64,000 nt of DNA, from contig NZ_JAFBEB010000006.1 in the NCBI RefSeq assembly GCF_016908525.1, positions 186,001 through 250,000 of the forward strand, written 5' to 3'. Positions 38,556 to 48,435 of this stretch are shown piece by piece (position 1 is the first letter of the stretch; every line of letters starts with the position of its first letter). Source of the stretch: Brevibacillus fulvus (GTDB lineage Bacteria; Bacillota; Bacilli; Brevibacillales; Brevibacillaceae). The notes beneath the pieces were generated by a model. It saw only the letters and a program-made list of their open reading frames with translations, had not been told where the DNA came from and ran no database searches. Made by a program: the position numbers and the translations under genes.

Positions 38556-39452
38556 CTATCGGAGCAACTCGCTCGTGATGCGAGAAGCCATGGGTTCATT
38601 TGTTTTGGCCAGGGCACTCAGTATTGCTGCCCGTTTATCGCTGGACAAGCCAGCCATAAGCGAAACAGCTCTGCTTTGATTGGTATTCATTAAAGAAGAA
38701 ATCACTGAGGCTGCAGTATCTGCAGGCATTTGCGAAAATGTATTAATCAACGAATCCAAACTGGTGGAATCTTGTCTGGTTTCACTCAATGCCTTGGTTA
38801 AAACCTTCACCCGCTCCTGTAAAGCTGCGATATCATCATCCTTGTTGACGACCGTATCTTTTAATAAGACCGAAAGATCGGCAGCCTGTTTCGGGTCCAT
38901 TTTCGCCAAAATGTCAGCCCTTTGCTGCGCATTCATTTTCGTCAAGACCGTTACGGATTCCTCAAGCGGCAAGTTGGAAATAATCGCAGCGGCACTCTTT
39001 GGCGCCATGGACGTATACAGCTTGGCAAGATCCTGATACTGTTTTTGCCGTTCTTCTTCCGTCGTTTTCTTGTCTTCCATCATCTTTTGCAAATCCTGGA
39101 CTTGCTGCTGCAAACCTTGAATCGTTTGATCTTTTTGCTTCGTCTCCGTTTGCAAGGTCGTTACCGTTTGCTGCTGTTTGGCAAGCTGCTGTTCAGCAGA
39201 AAGCTGTTGCGGCTGCTGTTTCGCTTCTCCGCCTTTACTCGCAGCGGTTGCCTGACTGGATTCCTTGTCAGGGATTAACTTTTCCACGTACGGTATCGTA
39301 TTGGCCCAATCCATTACCTTGCCGACGACGTTGATTCCCAGTAAGCTTAACAGTACTCCGCCGAGAAGCGCCGCAAACAATGCGGGAATGATAACCATGT
39401 AAAAAACCCATTCCCACCTGCTATACCCCTTCTCTTCCTGGATTTCGTCCAT
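38556..39452 (-). CDS. ylxF: MotE/YlxF-like membrane protein with MgtE N-terminal-like domain
   Basis: 298 residues; a membrane helix about 14-42 after a short cytoplasmic N-terminus, a long coiled coil (about 75-150) with a Gln-rich start, then an MgtE_N-like helical repeat (KLYTSMAPKSAAAIISNLP, MNAQQRADILAKMDPKQAAD). Same position and layout as B. subtilis YlxF, between fliJ and fliK. Role unproven; a motor or export chaperone role is inference. Confidence 0.85.
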   Translation of the reverse strand: MDEIQEEKGYSRWEWVFYMVIIPALFAALLGGVLLSLLGINVVGKVMDWANTIPYVEKLIPDKESSQATAASKGGEAKQQPQQLSAEQQLAKQQQTVTTLQTETKQKDQTIQGLQQQVQDLQKMMEDKKTTEEERQKQYQDLAKLYTSMAPKSAAAIISNLPLEESVTVLTKMNAQQRADILAKMDPKQAADLSVLLKDTVVNKDDDIAALQERVKVLTKALSETRQDSTSLDSLINTFSQMPADTAASVISSLMNTNQSRAVSLMAGLSSDKRAAILSALAKTNEPMASRITSELLR

Positions 39453-39463
39453 AAATATCCCCC

Positions 39464-39910
39464 CTAATTGCTGCGCCGGATGTAGCGAATGAGTCCTATT
39501 TCATCCAGTTCCTTTTGCTCTTTGACCGATTCCGCGTACTGGAACTGTTCCTGGGAGCGTTCCCGCAGCTTTTGCCATAACTGGGATTCTCTCATTCGTT
39601 CCGTAAGAATCACCTTGTGCCGCTCCGCTTCCAGTTCACATCCATGAATCGCGACAAGCTGTTGATCGATCGCCCGGTCCATCACTTGCCGATAACGGGA
39701 TATTTCGATCAACTGTGCAGCACTGCAAGCCTGATCTTGAACTTCAAACAAATAATCCGTCAGCCGGTTGCGCCGCTCCGTCAGCCGATCCAGTTTTTTT
39801 TCTTCTTCTTCTTTCTTTTGCAAGGACTTGCCTAAAGCCCAGCGTGCCTGTTCCGTTTCTTTTTCTTTCAAATCAAGCACTTTTTGGAGATGATAAGTAA
39901 ATTTTGCCAC
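39464..39910 (-). CDS. fliJ: Flagellar export chaperone FliJ
   Basis: Coiled-coil protein that couples FliI to the gate. 148 residues, nearly all helix with heptad pattern (FTYHLQKVLDLKEKETEQARW). ATG 39910 shares the stop region of fliI (the genes overlap by 1 base). Length matches B. subtilis FliJ (147). Confidence 0.92.
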   Translation of the reverse strand: MAKFTYHLQKVLDLKEKETEQARWALGKSLQKKEEEEKKLDRLTERRNRLTDYLFEVQDQACSAAQLIEISRYRQVMDRAIDQQLVAIHGCELEAERHKVILTERMRESQLWQKLRERSQEQFQYAESVKEQKELDEIGLIRYIRRSN

Positions 39911-41232
39911 TAATAATGACCTCCAAAGTGGGCGATTAACGCCGTAATACTTGTTTCCAAATCGCTCGGTTCATGCGTTCCCTGTCCCGTAAACTCCCGA
40001 ATAATATCGCGATAACGAATGGCCGCATCGATTTCACGGTTGGACCCGAGTTTGTAAGCGCCAATGTTGATCAAATCCTCTGACTCTTTATAAGTGGCCA
40101 TGTATCGTTTCAGTTGTCTGGCCGCATCCAGGTGCTGCGGAGTGGTGATTTCGCTCATCACCCGGCTGACGCTGGCCAGCACATCAATCGCTGGAAAATG
40201 GCCCTTTTGAGCAATTTTCCGATCAAGCACAATATGCCCGTCCAAAATCCCGCGCACCGCATCGGCGATCGGGTCGTTCATGTCATCCCCGTCAACCAGT
40301 ACGGTATAGAACGCCGTAATGCTTCCCTTTTTGGCCGTGCCGGAACGTTCCAACAGTTTTGGCAACATCGCAAACACGGAAGGCGTATAACCTCTTGTCG
40401 CCGGTGGTTCCCCAACAGCCAGTCCCACTTCACGCTGCGCCATGGCAAAACGGGTTACCGAATCCATCATCAGCATGACATTCAGTCCCCGATCGCGAAA
40501 AAATTCGGCAATTGCCGTCGCGATCATCGCGCCCTTGATGCGAATCATCGCCGGCTGATCGGAAGTGGCCACGACGACGACCGATCTCTTCAAACCTTCT
40601 TCCCCTAAATCCCGTTCGATAAACTCTTTAACTTCCCGGCCGCGCTCTCCAATCAGTCCGATCACGTTAATATCCGCCGTCGTATTTCGGGCAATCATCC
40701 CGAGCAAGGTGCTTTTCCCAACCCCGGAACCGGCAAAAATCCCGACCCGCTGTCCTTTGCCGATCGTCAGCAGTCCGTCGATGGCGCGAACGCCAACGCT
40801 GAGCGGTTCCGCAATCCGCGGACGCAGCAGCGGATTGGGCGGCTGGTTGTCCGTCGGAAAATCCTGCATGGCGAACGGAAGCGTTTTGCCGTCCAGCGGC
40901 CGTCCGAGACCATCAAGAACCATGCCGAGAAGTTCCGGTCCGACCTTGATCGACAACGGTTTGCCTGTGGCGACGACATCGCTGCCGGGACCTATGGAGG
41001 ACAATTCTCCCAATGGCATCAGCAACACTTTATTTTCACGGAAACCGACAACCTCGGCAAAAACCGGCTCGTCCTTTTTTTGAGAATAAATGTAGCAAAG
41101 GTCGCCCAGCTTCACTTCCGGCCCCTGTGACTCGATCGTCAGCCCAACCACCTGCGTCACTTTGCCGTTCACCCGGTAAGGCACCAGATTATCCAAGGCA
41201 AGACTATATTTTCGCAAATCCAGGATGGTCAT
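39910..41232 (-). CDS. fliI: Flagellum-specific ATPase FliI
   Basis: Type III export ATPase. 440 residues, F1-beta-like: N-terminal beta domain, Walker A GSGVGKST near 168-175, Walker B VMLMMDSVTRFA, and LPKLLERSG, a conserved FliI motif. The start overlaps the fliH stop (ATGA type). Confidence 0.97.
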   Translation of the reverse strand: MTILDLRKYSLALDNLVPYRVNGKVTQVVGLTIESQGPEVKLGDLCYIYSQKKDEPVFAEVVGFRENKVLLMPLGELSSIGPGSDVVATGKPLSIKVGPELLGMVLDGLGRPLDGKTLPFAMQDFPTDNQPPNPLLRPRIAEPLSVGVRAIDGLLTIGKGQRVGIFAGSGVGKSTLLGMIARNTTADINVIGLIGERGREVKEFIERDLGEEGLKRSVVVVATSDQPAMIRIKGAMIATAIAEFFRDRGLNVMLMMDSVTRFAMAQREVGLAVGEPPATRGYTPSVFAMLPKLLERSGTAKKGSITAFYTVLVDGDDMNDPIADAVRGILDGHIVLDRKIAQKGHFPAIDVLASVSRVMSEITTPQHLDAARQLKRYMATYKESEDLINIGAYKLGSNREIDAAIRYRDIIREFTGQGTHEPSDLETSITALIAHFGGHY

Positions 41233-42050
41233 GTCGCTTCACTTCCTCGCGCAATTTCCAGCAGTACTTGTTTGATTTCGCTCAATTGCGTATCAATTCG
41301 CGCATCAATGCTGCCAAGAGCCGTGCGAATCACACAACCGTCATCCTGTACCGTATAGTCGGGATAAATGATCAACTCAGCTTGCCCTTCCAAGATCGAC
41401 AGCAATTGCGCCCGGTTTTCTTCCATCAGCGCATGATTTTTGTGGTTCACACAGAGCGTGATTTCACCGTGAATTCGCGATCGCTGCAACACTCTGATTA
41501 CATGGTCGCGAATTTTTTCCGGCGACGACTCCAGTTCATCGCCGATGATTTTTTTGGCAATTTGCGTGCTCAACTCGATCAAGAAAGGTTCCGCTTCCGC
41601 AATAATTTGTTCTTTTTTCTGATGGGCACTGCGCACCAATTCAGCGGCAGCCTCGATTTTTTCCCGCTCTTCCTGGAGCACAAGTGTTTTTCCTTCATCC
41701 AGTCCTGCGGCATAGCCATTTTCTTTCGCTTCTTCAAAAGTTGCGGCATACAGGCGCTCGGCTTCCTCTTGCTTTTGCTTCCACCATTGCTCGATTTCTT
41801 GCCGCGCCTGTTGCTTGAGCTGCTCTGCCTGTTGAACAGCCTCTTGCATGATTTTCTCCGCCATCTCTTCAGCGTCACGCACAATTTTCTTCGCTTCCTG
41901 ATCGGCAAATGAGATTTTTTCTTCCTGTTCTTGCAACTTTTGTGCGTCTTCTTCCGTCATAATGGGCAAAGGAAGCTTAGCAGTGAGAAGCATCTTCTCC
42001 TGTATGGTGGAATAATGAGAAGATTTGATGATCCTAGACAATGATATCAT
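41229..42050 (-). CDS. fliH: Flagellar assembly protein FliH
   Basis: Regulates FliI. About 273 residues: variable N-terminus, a long coiled coil over 30-140 rich in Glu/Gln/Lys/Ala, then the C-terminal FliI-binding domain (LSTQIAKKIIGDELESSP, VQDDGCVIRTALGSIDARID). Start is uncertain: GTG 42059, ATG 42050 (only two bases after GGAGG) or TTG 42041 (MSRIIKSS, better spacing); ATG is listed. Overlaps the fliG end. Confidence 0.88.
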   Translation of the reverse strand: MISLSRIIKSSHYSTIQEKMLLTAKLPLPIMTEEDAQKLQEQEEKISFADQEAKKIVRDAEEMAEKIMQEAVQQAEQLKQQARQEIEQWWKQKQEEAERLYAATFEEAKENGYAAGLDEGKTLVLQEEREKIEAAAELVRSAHQKKEQIIAEAEPFLIELSTQIAKKIIGDELESSPEKIRDHVIRVLQRSRIHGEITLCVNHKNHALMEENRAQLLSILEGQAELIIYPDYTVQDDGCVIRTALGSIDARIDTQLSEIKQVLLEIARGSEAT

Positions 42051-43047
42051 CTCCTCCACCGCGCGCGATTATGATTTCACCAGCTTCCTCCAGGCGGCGG
42101 ATCGTGCCGACGATGCGCGATTGTGCTTCTTCGACGTCACGCAATCGCACCGGTCCCATAAATTCCATTTCTTCTTTAAAGGTATCCGCCATCCGTTTCG
42201 ACATATTGCGGAAAATCGTTTCACGCACTTCTTCGCTGGCGACTTTAAGCGCAAGCTGCAAATCGGCGTTCTCGACATCGCGAATGACGCGTTGAATCGA
42301 GCGGTTGTCCAAAGTGGCGATATCTTCGAATACAAACATCCGTTTCTTGATTTCTTCCGCCAGCTCCGGGTCCTGGATTTCAAGCGCATCGAGAATCGTC
42401 CGTTCTGTTCCGCGGTCGACCCCGTTCAACACGGAGACGATCGCTTCGATGCCGCCCGCTTGCGTATAATCTTGCGTGACCGTTGCAGAAAGCTTCTGCT
42501 CCAGCACTTGTTCCACCTGGGCGATTACATCAGGCGATGTGCTGTCCATCAGGGCGATCCGTTTGGCTACATCCGCCTGGCGGTCTTGCGGCAAAGCCGA
42601 CAAGATCATCGCAGCTTGTGCAGGCTCCAGATAGGAAAGAACCAGCGCGATCGTTTGCGAATGTTCGTTTTGAATAAAGTTTAAAATTTGTCCCGGATCT
42701 GCTTTTCTTGCAAAATCAAAAGGTCGAACTTGCAGATTCGCTGTCAAGCGATTGATGATGTCCATTGCTTTTGATTCACCCAATGCTTTTTGCAAAATAT
42801 CGCGAGCATAGGTAATCCCGCCCTGGGCAATCACCTCTTGGGCGACGGCGATCTGGTGAAATTCGGACAAGATCCGGTCTTTGTCTTCTGAATCTACTTT
42901 ACGAACATTGGCTATCTCTAAGGTTAGCTGTTCAATTTCTTCCTCGCGCAAATGTTTGAACACTTGCGCGGAAACTTCAGGACCAAGCGAGATAAGCAAT
43001 ATGGCAGCTTTTTGCCGACCTGTCAACTCTTTGGCACCGCGAGCCAT
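42034..43047 (-). CDS. fliG: Flagellar motor switch protein FliG
   Basis: C-ring protein that meets the stator. 337 residues with the three armadillo-like domains; EHSQTIALVLSYLEPAQAA marks the middle domain (EHPQ-type motif as EHSQ) and the torque helix near residues 285-310 holds LALKVASEEVRETIFRNMSK. ATG 43047. Starts 12 bases after the fliF stop. Confidence 0.97.
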   Translation of the reverse strand: MARGAKELTGRQKAAILLISLGPEVSAQVFKHLREEEIEQLTLEIANVRKVDSEDKDRILSEFHQIAVAQEVIAQGGITYARDILQKALGESKAMDIINRLTANLQVRPFDFARKADPGQILNFIQNEHSQTIALVLSYLEPAQAAMILSALPQDRQADVAKRIALMDSTSPDVIAQVEQVLEQKLSATVTQDYTQAGGIEAIVSVLNGVDRGTERTILDALEIQDPELAEEIKKRMFVFEDIATLDNRSIQRVIRDVENADLQLALKVASEEVRETIFRNMSKRMADTFKEEMEFMGPVRLRDVEEAQSRIVGTIRRLEEAGEIIIARGGGDDIIV

Positions 43048-43059
43048 TCATCTTCACTC

Positions 43060-44643
43060 CTAATCTTCTGCTAGCCATGTCCGCAACAATACAACAAACT
43101 CGTCCGGCTTGCTGCGGGCTAGTTTTTCCAATTGCTTGCGTACCACATATTCGTCTCCGTCCGGTGTAATTTCCAGTTCAGGGACTTCAAATGGTTGCGG
43201 TTGCGGCAGATCTGGAACTTCTTCGGCAACTTGTTTTGCCTGACGGCGTCTGCGATAGACGAGGAAGGCAACTGTACCGATGGCCAGCAAAGCGAGTGCG
43301 CCAGCTCCATAAATCCATGGGTTCAGGTTGGTAGCAGTCGTATCAGCGACTTTTCCGGAGAACGTTCTCGGGAATACCATAATGCGATCGTCCAGCTGTT
43401 GTTGGGTAAGCTCGACTCCTTTTTCACTCAGCGTTACCCGGACCACATTCCGCAGTACTTGTCTGATATTATCCAATGTTTGCTGATCAAGCTGACCGCC
43501 ATCGGGTGGTTCCACACCCACGTTAATCGAGATGTCCTCGATTTTATAAGGACTCATGGTTATGTTTCGCGTGATGCGATTCACTTCGCGATTTACCACA
43601 TCGTTTATCTTTTCATAGTCACTTTGCGTTCCCTGAGAGGTCGTGCCAGGGAAACTGGCCACATCATTCTGTCCTGTACCAGCCGCTCCGCCGGGAGGGG
43701 CACCTTGTCCGGAATAGGTTTCGGACAGTTTCTGCGAACTGATAATAAGACCTTCGTTATTTTCCTTGTCAGGAGCTTCGACCAGATTCTCTACCCGATT
43801 CTCCTGGGAGAAATCCATTTGAACCGAAGTATGGACGATCACTTTGTCCCTGCCCATAATCGTTCCCAACAAATTGTAGAGATTTTGTTGGATGGATTCC
43901 TGTGCTTCTTTTTTAATTCTTTCCTGGTCTTCAAACGTTCCAAGCGAACCGTTAGCTCCGCCTTGCTCATCCAGCGTCAACATTTCCGAAAACTGGTTCG
44001 TAATTGTAATGTTTTCCAGCGGCAATTTTGGCACACTTCGGGATACAAGATAATATAAGGCCTTAATTTGCTCCTGATTTAACCGTGTCCCTGGTTCCAC
44101 ATTGACAATCACTGAAGCAGTAGCCTGTTCCGGATCGCTTGTGATGCCAAGCGCATTTTCTTCCGGAAGGCTGATCATCACTTGCGCTTCGCGAACGCCG
44201 TCCACTTTTCCCAGCATTTTGGCCACTTCTTGTTGCAGCGCGTCCTTCTTCATCACCGCGAACTGGCGGTCAGTCATTCCCAAGTTATTGGAACCAAACA
44301 ACTCCATGTTAATGCCCGCTTCACTCGGGATGCCCTGTGCAGCCAAATCGACGATCACGTCTTGCGCCATCGCTTCCGGAACTTCAATGCTGGTTCCGTT
44401 TTGGGTGATGCGGTTCGGAATTTGTTGTTTGTCCAGCTCCGCTTTGATCTCGCCGACTTCCTTTGGAGTTAGACCCTGATTATACAATGGTTTATATACG
44501 GGCTGTGCAGAAATGTATATGTACAAACCAAGGGCAATCAGCAAAAACAAAGAAGCTCCGATCAACATCCAACGCTGCTTGTTGCTCAAACCGCTCCACT
44601 TTTCTTTTAGCTTATCTCTGTATAAAAGCAACCGTTCGTTCAT
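43060..44643 (-). CDS. fliF: Flagellar MS-ring protein FliF
   Basis: Builds the membrane ring. 527 residues with two membrane helices (about 25-45 and 440-460), ring-building motifs between (VMISLPEENALGITSD, EPGTRLNQEQIKALYYLVS), and a C-terminal FliG-binding tail (ARSKPDEFVVLLRTWLAED). ATG 44643. 31 bases after fliE. Confidence 0.97.
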   Translation of the reverse strand: MNERLLLYRDKLKEKWSGLSNKQRWMLIGASLFLLIALGLYIYISAQPVYKPLYNQGLTPKEVGEIKAELDKQQIPNRITQNGTSIEVPEAMAQDVIVDLAAQGIPSEAGINMELFGSNNLGMTDRQFAVMKKDALQQEVAKMLGKVDGVREAQVMISLPEENALGITSDPEQATASVIVNVEPGTRLNQEQIKALYYLVSRSVPKLPLENITITNQFSEMLTLDEQGGANGSLGTFEDQERIKKEAQESIQQNLYNLLGTIMGRDKVIVHTSVQMDFSQENRVENLVEAPDKENNEGLIISSQKLSETYSGQGAPPGGAAGTGQNDVASFPGTTSQGTQSDYEKINDVVNREVNRITRNITMSPYKIEDISINVGVEPPDGGQLDQQTLDNIRQVLRNVVRVTLSEKGVELTQQQLDDRIMVFPRTFSGKVADTTATNLNPWIYGAGALALLAIGTVAFLVYRRRRQAKQVAEEVPDLPQPQPFEVPELEITPDGDEYVVRKQLEKLARSKPDEFVVLLRTWLAED

Positions 44644-44674
44644 AATTCACCCCACCAGGTTAATCTCACCATCC

Positions 44675-44974
44675 TTATAGCGACATGCGCATAATTTCTT
44701 GGTATGACTCAATCGCTTTGTTGCGCATCTGTACCGTCAAGCTCAACAACAGCGAAGATTTTTGGCTTGCCACCATCACCTGATGGATATCCTCGATTTG
44801 ACCGGCCGCAAATTGATCATTCAGTTTGGCCGAATCGACTTGCGCCTGATTGACCTGATCTAGGGCATCGGTCAAATAGCTGGAAAACGATTTGGCCACT
44901 TCCGCCGGCGTCGGAGAAACAGCAGGCGCTTTTGCCGGGATGAAATTGGTTTGCAGCAGAGAATTAACTTCCAT
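44675..44974 (-). CDS. fliE: Flagellar hook-basal body complex protein FliE
   Basis: Joins MS ring and rod. 99 residues; conserved C-terminal half QVMVASQKSSLLLSLTVQMR and RNKAIESYQEIMRMSL. ATG 44974. 13 bases after flgC. Confidence 0.94.
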   Translation of the reverse strand: MEVNSLLQTNFIPAKAPAVSPTPAEVAKSFSSYLTDALDQVNQAQVDSAKLNDQFAAGQIEDIHQVMVASQKSSLLLSLTVQMRNKAIESYQEIMRMSL

Positions 44975-44987
44975 AGATGTTTACTCC

Positions 44988-45449
44988 TTACTTACCGTTA
45001 ATTTCGAGTGCTTTCATCATCATGCTTTTCGATGCGTTCAATACTGTAACGTTTGCTTCGTATGAGCGGGAAGCGGAAATCATGTCCACCATCTCTTTCA
45101 TCACATCAACGTTTGGCATCATCACATAGCCTTCTGCATTGGCATCCGGGTTGGTCGGATCGTAGACGGATTTAAACGGCGTCGTATCTTCTTTGATTGC
45201 GGTCACTCTGACACCGGCTTCCGTCGTTCCATTGACCCCGCCAATGGCTGCTTGCAGAAAATTATCAAACGACTCATTGGTCTTCGGACTTACTTCCACA
45301 ATTTTTCTGCGGTAGGGCTGCCATTCCCCATTGACTAACTTGGCACGGGTCGTATTCGCGTTTGCCACGTTTGCCGAAATCGTATCGAGCCGCAGGCGAT
45401 TGGCGGTCAATGCCGAAGCACTTGTATCCATACTTCTAAACATGCTCAT
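44988..45449 (-). CDS. flgC: Flagellar proximal rod protein FlgC
   Basis: 153 residues. Rod signature near the N-terminus (ALTANRLRLDTISANVANAN) and the C-terminal NVDVMKEMVDMISASRSYEA helix. ATG 45449, 6 bases after flgB. Confidence 0.95.
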   Translation of the reverse strand: MSMFRSMDTSASALTANRLRLDTISANVANANTTRAKLVNGEWQPYRRKIVEVSPKTNESFDNFLQAAIGGVNGTTEAGVRVTAIKEDTTPFKSVYDPTNPDANAEGYVMMPNVDVMKEMVDMISASRSYEANVTVLNASKSMMMKALEINGK

Positions 45450-45455
45450 TTAAAA

Positions 45456-45866
45456 TTAACTCCCTCCGCCATTGATTACACTACGAAGTTTTTGGAAATA
45501 GCCATTTGTTATCTGGGTTAACCCCGTATACCAAATTTGGTTTTTTGCCAACTGGTTCATTTCATACTCAACATCAACATCGTTGCCGTTGTTTTGAACA
45601 ATTGCGTTTGGATTGGACGTAATGACGGGCTTCGGAATTTCTCCAGTCGTTCCAAAAGGCAGATGTTTTTCATTGGTTCTGTACGCTGCTAAGCTAGGGG
45701 TAGAACCGGAGAGTTCCTGCTGTAACAAATCTTCAAACACTACCTGCTTGCTTTTAAAGTTGGGAACATCCATATTCGCTATATTGTTGGCAATTGTTCG
45801 CTGACGAAGTGTACCCACATCAAGAGAACGTTCCAAAATTCTCAAATGATTTGAATCTAGCAACAT
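45456..45866 (-). CDS. flgB: Flagellar proximal rod protein FlgB
   Basis: First gene of the fla/che operon. 136 residues from ATG 45866 (MLLDSNHLRI) behind AAGGGGGGG. Rod-type motif TIANNIANMDVPNFKSKQVV and C-terminal NQIWYTGLTQITNGYFQKL. The 336-base region upstream is the operon control region, followed by codY. Confidence 0.95.
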   Translation of the reverse strand: MLLDSNHLRILERSLDVGTLRQRTIANNIANMDVPNFKSKQVVFEDLLQQELSGSTPSLAAYRTNEKHLPFGTTGEIPKPVITSNPNAIVQNNGNDVDVEYEMNQLAKNQIWYTGLTQITNGYFQKLRSVINGGGS

Positions 45867-45869
45867 CAA

Positions 45870-46140
45870 CCCCCCCTTTTCAATTAATGATCGTTTTTAA
45901 AAATTTCTACAACGATTCGACAATTCCTTCTGATTCGACAGAATATTTACCGAGGTTAAACGATAATAAGACAAAAATAGGCACAAAGACCTTGTGTACG
46001 TTTGAATAAAATGAAAAAAATCCCGATTACTGGTAAGTATGATTACATTATTGAAAAGTTATGCTGAATTTTTTGGGGAAACCAGTCGAAAAATATATCT
46101 TTTGTCCTAATTTTATCTCTTCATATTTCCTATTTGCCTT
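45870..46140 (-). promoter_or_regulatory. Upstream control region of the fla/che operon (part of a 336-base gene-free gap)
   Basis: A/T-rich region between codY and flgB. No clean sigma-A or sigma-D promoter could be fixed by eye: the best -10-like strings (TAAATA, TTAAAA) have poor -35 spacing. It holds two direct copies of TGTCGAATC 18 bases apart (45914-45940) and a 10/15 match to the CodY box AATTTTCWGAAAATT at 45933-45947. In B. subtilis the same region carries sigma-A and sigma-D promoters and CodY sites, so the job of this gap as the operon's control region is likely, but the exact sites are inferred. Confidence 0.5.
45914..45940 (-). repeat. Direct repeat of TGTCGAATC, period 18 bases
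   Basis: The minus strand contains TGTCGAATC twice with start-to-start distance of 18 bases (plus strand GATTCGACA at 45914-45922 and 45932-45940), roughly 50-75 bases upstream of the flgB start. Such near-two-turn spacing suits a protein binding one DNA face; no regulator identified. Confidence 0.6.
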
Positions 46141-46184
46141 TTTACAAAAATAAAACAAGACGCAGTCCGAAGCTGCGTCTTGTT
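46141..46184 (-). terminator. Intrinsic terminator after codY
   Basis: Minus strand ACAAGACGCAG, a 7-base loop CTTCGGA, CTGCGTCTTGT, then TTTATTTTTG. A perfect 11-bp stem (46155-46165 with 46173-46183) and a U-run. It separates the xerC-hslVU-codY unit from the fla/che operon, so flgB needs its own promoter. Confidence 0.92.
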
Positions 46185-46204
46185 TACAATTAAGCCGATG
46201 CTAC

Positions 46205-46984
46205 TTAAGACGTTTTTAATTTTTCCAACTCTGGCAACAGTTTTTCATTCAGTATTTTTATGAAGGTCCCTTTCATTCCCAAGGAACGGGATTCAATGAC
46301 CCCGGCGCTTTCCAGCTTCCGCAAAGCGTTTACGATCACGGAACGGGTAATTCCGACACGGTCGGCAATTTTGGAAGCGACCAACAGACCTTCTTTGCCG
46401 TCAAGTTCCTCAAAAATATGCTCCACAGCTTCCAATTCGCTATACGACAGCGAACCGATCGCCATTTGCACAACCGCTTTGCTGCGCGCTTCTTCCTCAA
46501 TCGCTTCCGAACGCTCCCGCAAAATCTCCATCCCGACAACAGTGGCTCCCACTTCTGCGAGAATCAAGTCATCGGAAACAAATTCATTGTTTACGCGACC
46601 GAGAATCAACGTGCCCAAGCGATCGCCGCCGCCGATGATCGGAACCAAGGTAGTCCATCCGCTGCGGAATACCTCTTTCATTTCCACCGGGAAAATCGTG
46701 TACGGGCTGTCGACATCAAGATTGGCAGAAGTTTCTTCGACTTTCAAAAGACCGGTGCTGTATTCTTCCGGCAGACGACGCTCTTCCAACATTTTGCGAA
46801 TCCGCTCATTGTTTACATCTTGGTGAATGGCCACACCCAACAATTTCCCTTTTCTGCTGACGACATAAATATTGGCTTCAATGACGTCACTCAATACCTC
46901 GGCCATCTCATTAAAGTTCACGGCATGGCCAGCCGATTTTTGCAACATACGGTTAATTCTTCTTGTTTTTGAGAGCAAATCCAT
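46205..46984 (-). CDS. codY: GTP- and branched-chain-amino-acid-sensing repressor CodY
   Basis: Global regulator of nutrient response in Firmicutes. 259 residues: GAF domain (about 1-155) and a C-terminal winged helix (about 160-259) with [23 protein letters not shown] 46984. It lies just ahead of the fla/che region, as in B. subtilis, where CodY represses motility. 38 bases after hslU. Confidence 0.97.
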   Translation of the reverse strand: MDLLSKTRRINRMLQKSAGHAVNFNEMAEVLSDVIEANIYVVSRKGKLLGVAIHQDVNNERIRKMLEERRLPEEYSTGLLKVEETSANLDVDSPYTIFPVEMKEVFRSGWTTLVPIIGGGDRLGTLILGRVNNEFVSDDLILAEVGATVVGMEILRERSEAIEEEARSKAVVQMAIGSLSYSELEAVEHIFEELDGKEGLLVASKIADRVGITRSVIVNALRKLESAGVIESRSLGMKGTFIKILNEKLLPELEKLKTS

Positions 46985-47022
46985 TTTCTTTTTCCTCCTG
47001 GAAGTTATTGCCTGACCCAGTT

Positions 47023-48420
47023 TTATAAAATGTATTGGCTTAGGTCGCGATTGCCGACGATATTGGCCAATTTCTCTTTTACATATTCGGGAGTAATCCG
47101 TACGGTCTCCAGATGGATGTCGGGAGCTTCGAATGACAGATCTTCCAACAGCTTTTCCATGATCGTATGCAATCTTCTCGCGCCAATGTTATCCGTTGCC
47201 TGGTTTACCTCTTCGGCCAGTTTGGCCAGTTCAAGAATGGCTTCTTCTGTGAATTCCACCTTGATTCCTTCGGTTTCCAGCAAAGCGGTATATTGTTTTA
47301 ACAACGCATTTTTCGGTTCGGTAAGAATCCGAACAAAATCTTCTTTTTGCAAACTGGTTAGTTCAACCCGGATCGGGAAACGCCCTTGCAGCTCTGGAAT
47401 TAAGTCAGACGGTTTGGCAATATGGAATGCCCCTGCAGCAATAAAGAGCATGTAGTCGGTTCTGATCGCACCGTATTTGGTCATAATCGTCGAACCTTCC
47501 ACGATTGGCAAAATATCGCGTTGCACCCCTTCCCGGGATACATCTGCGCCGCCGCGCCCTTCTTTTCCTGCGATCTTGTCAATTTCGTCAATAAAAATAA
47601 TTCCGTGCTGTTCAGCTCGATAGATCGCTTCCTGAATCACTTCATCCATATCTACCAGTTTTTGCGCTTCCTGTTGAATTAATACCTTGCGCGCTTCTTT
47701 TATTCGCAATTTTCGTTTCTTCGTGCGCTTTGGCAACAAGTTGCCTAACATATCCTGCATTTGCATGCCCATTTGCTCGGAGCCCGGCATTTGAAACAGA
47801 TCGAACATGGTCGGAGCCTGATCCTCCACTTCGATTTCAATCGTTTGCTCCTCCAACTGTCCGGCATCCAGTTGCCAGGCGACTTGTCTGCGCTGCTGTT
47901 CCACAGAGGCGTCATCTGCTTCGGTTGAGTGCGTTTGATTTTGCTGTTGCCCGCCAAAAAACATCTCAAACGGATTTTTAAACTGATTTTGCGGTTTGCG
48001 GGAAGGAACCAGATAGTTGACAATCGCTTCGTTCGCCAACTTTTCTGCTCTCTCCTTAACCGTTTCCATCTTCTCCGATTTGACAGTCCGAATCGCAGCT
48101 TCGACCAGATCGCGCACCATTGACTCAACGTCGCGTCCAACATAACCGACTTCCGTAAATTTCGTCGCCTCTACTTTAACAAAAGGAGCGCCGGTTAATT
48201 TCGCGATCCGCCGAGCAATTTCCGTCTTGCCGACCCCGGTTGGACCGATCATCAATATATTTTTCGGCACGACTTCATCGATCATCGATTCGGGCAGCCG
48301 GCTGCGTCTGTAACGGTTCCGCAGCGCTACGGCAATGGCTTTTTTGGCTTGCGCTTGCCCAACAATATATTTGTCAAGATGTTCTACAATTTTTCTGGGA
48401 GTTAACTGTTCTGCGTTCAT
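47023..48420 (-). CDS. hslU: ATP-dependent protease ATPase subunit HslU (ClpY, CodX)
   Basis: AAA+ unfoldase that feeds HslV. 465 residues. Walker A GPTGVGKT at 59-66, Walker [12 protein letters not shown], the [12 protein letters not shown] sensor region, and the I domain about 110-240 with a variable, Gln-rich part. The C-terminal NRDLSQYIL inserts in HslV. ATG 48420 follows hslV by 15 bases. Confidence 0.97.
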   Translation of the reverse strand: MNAEQLTPRKIVEHLDKYIVGQAQAKKAIAVALRNRYRRSRLPESMIDEVVPKNILMIGPTGVGKTEIARRIAKLTGAPFVKVEATKFTEVGYVGRDVESMVRDLVEAAIRTVKSEKMETVKERAEKLANEAIVNYLVPSRKPQNQFKNPFEMFFGGQQQNQTHSTEADDASVEQQRRQVAWQLDAGQLEEQTIEIEVEDQAPTMFDLFQMPGSEQMGMQMQDMLGNLLPKRTKKRKLRIKEARKVLIQQEAQKLVDMDEVIQEAIYRAEQHGIIFIDEIDKIAGKEGRGGADVSREGVQRDILPIVEGSTIMTKYGAIRTDYMLFIAAGAFHIAKPSDLIPELQGRFPIRVELTSLQKEDFVRILTEPKNALLKQYTALLETEGIKVEFTEEAILELAKLAEEVNQATDNIGARRLHTIMEKLLEDLSFEAPDIHLETVRITPEYVKEKLANIVGNRDLSQYIL

Positions 48421-48435
48421 TGTGGTATTCCTCCC

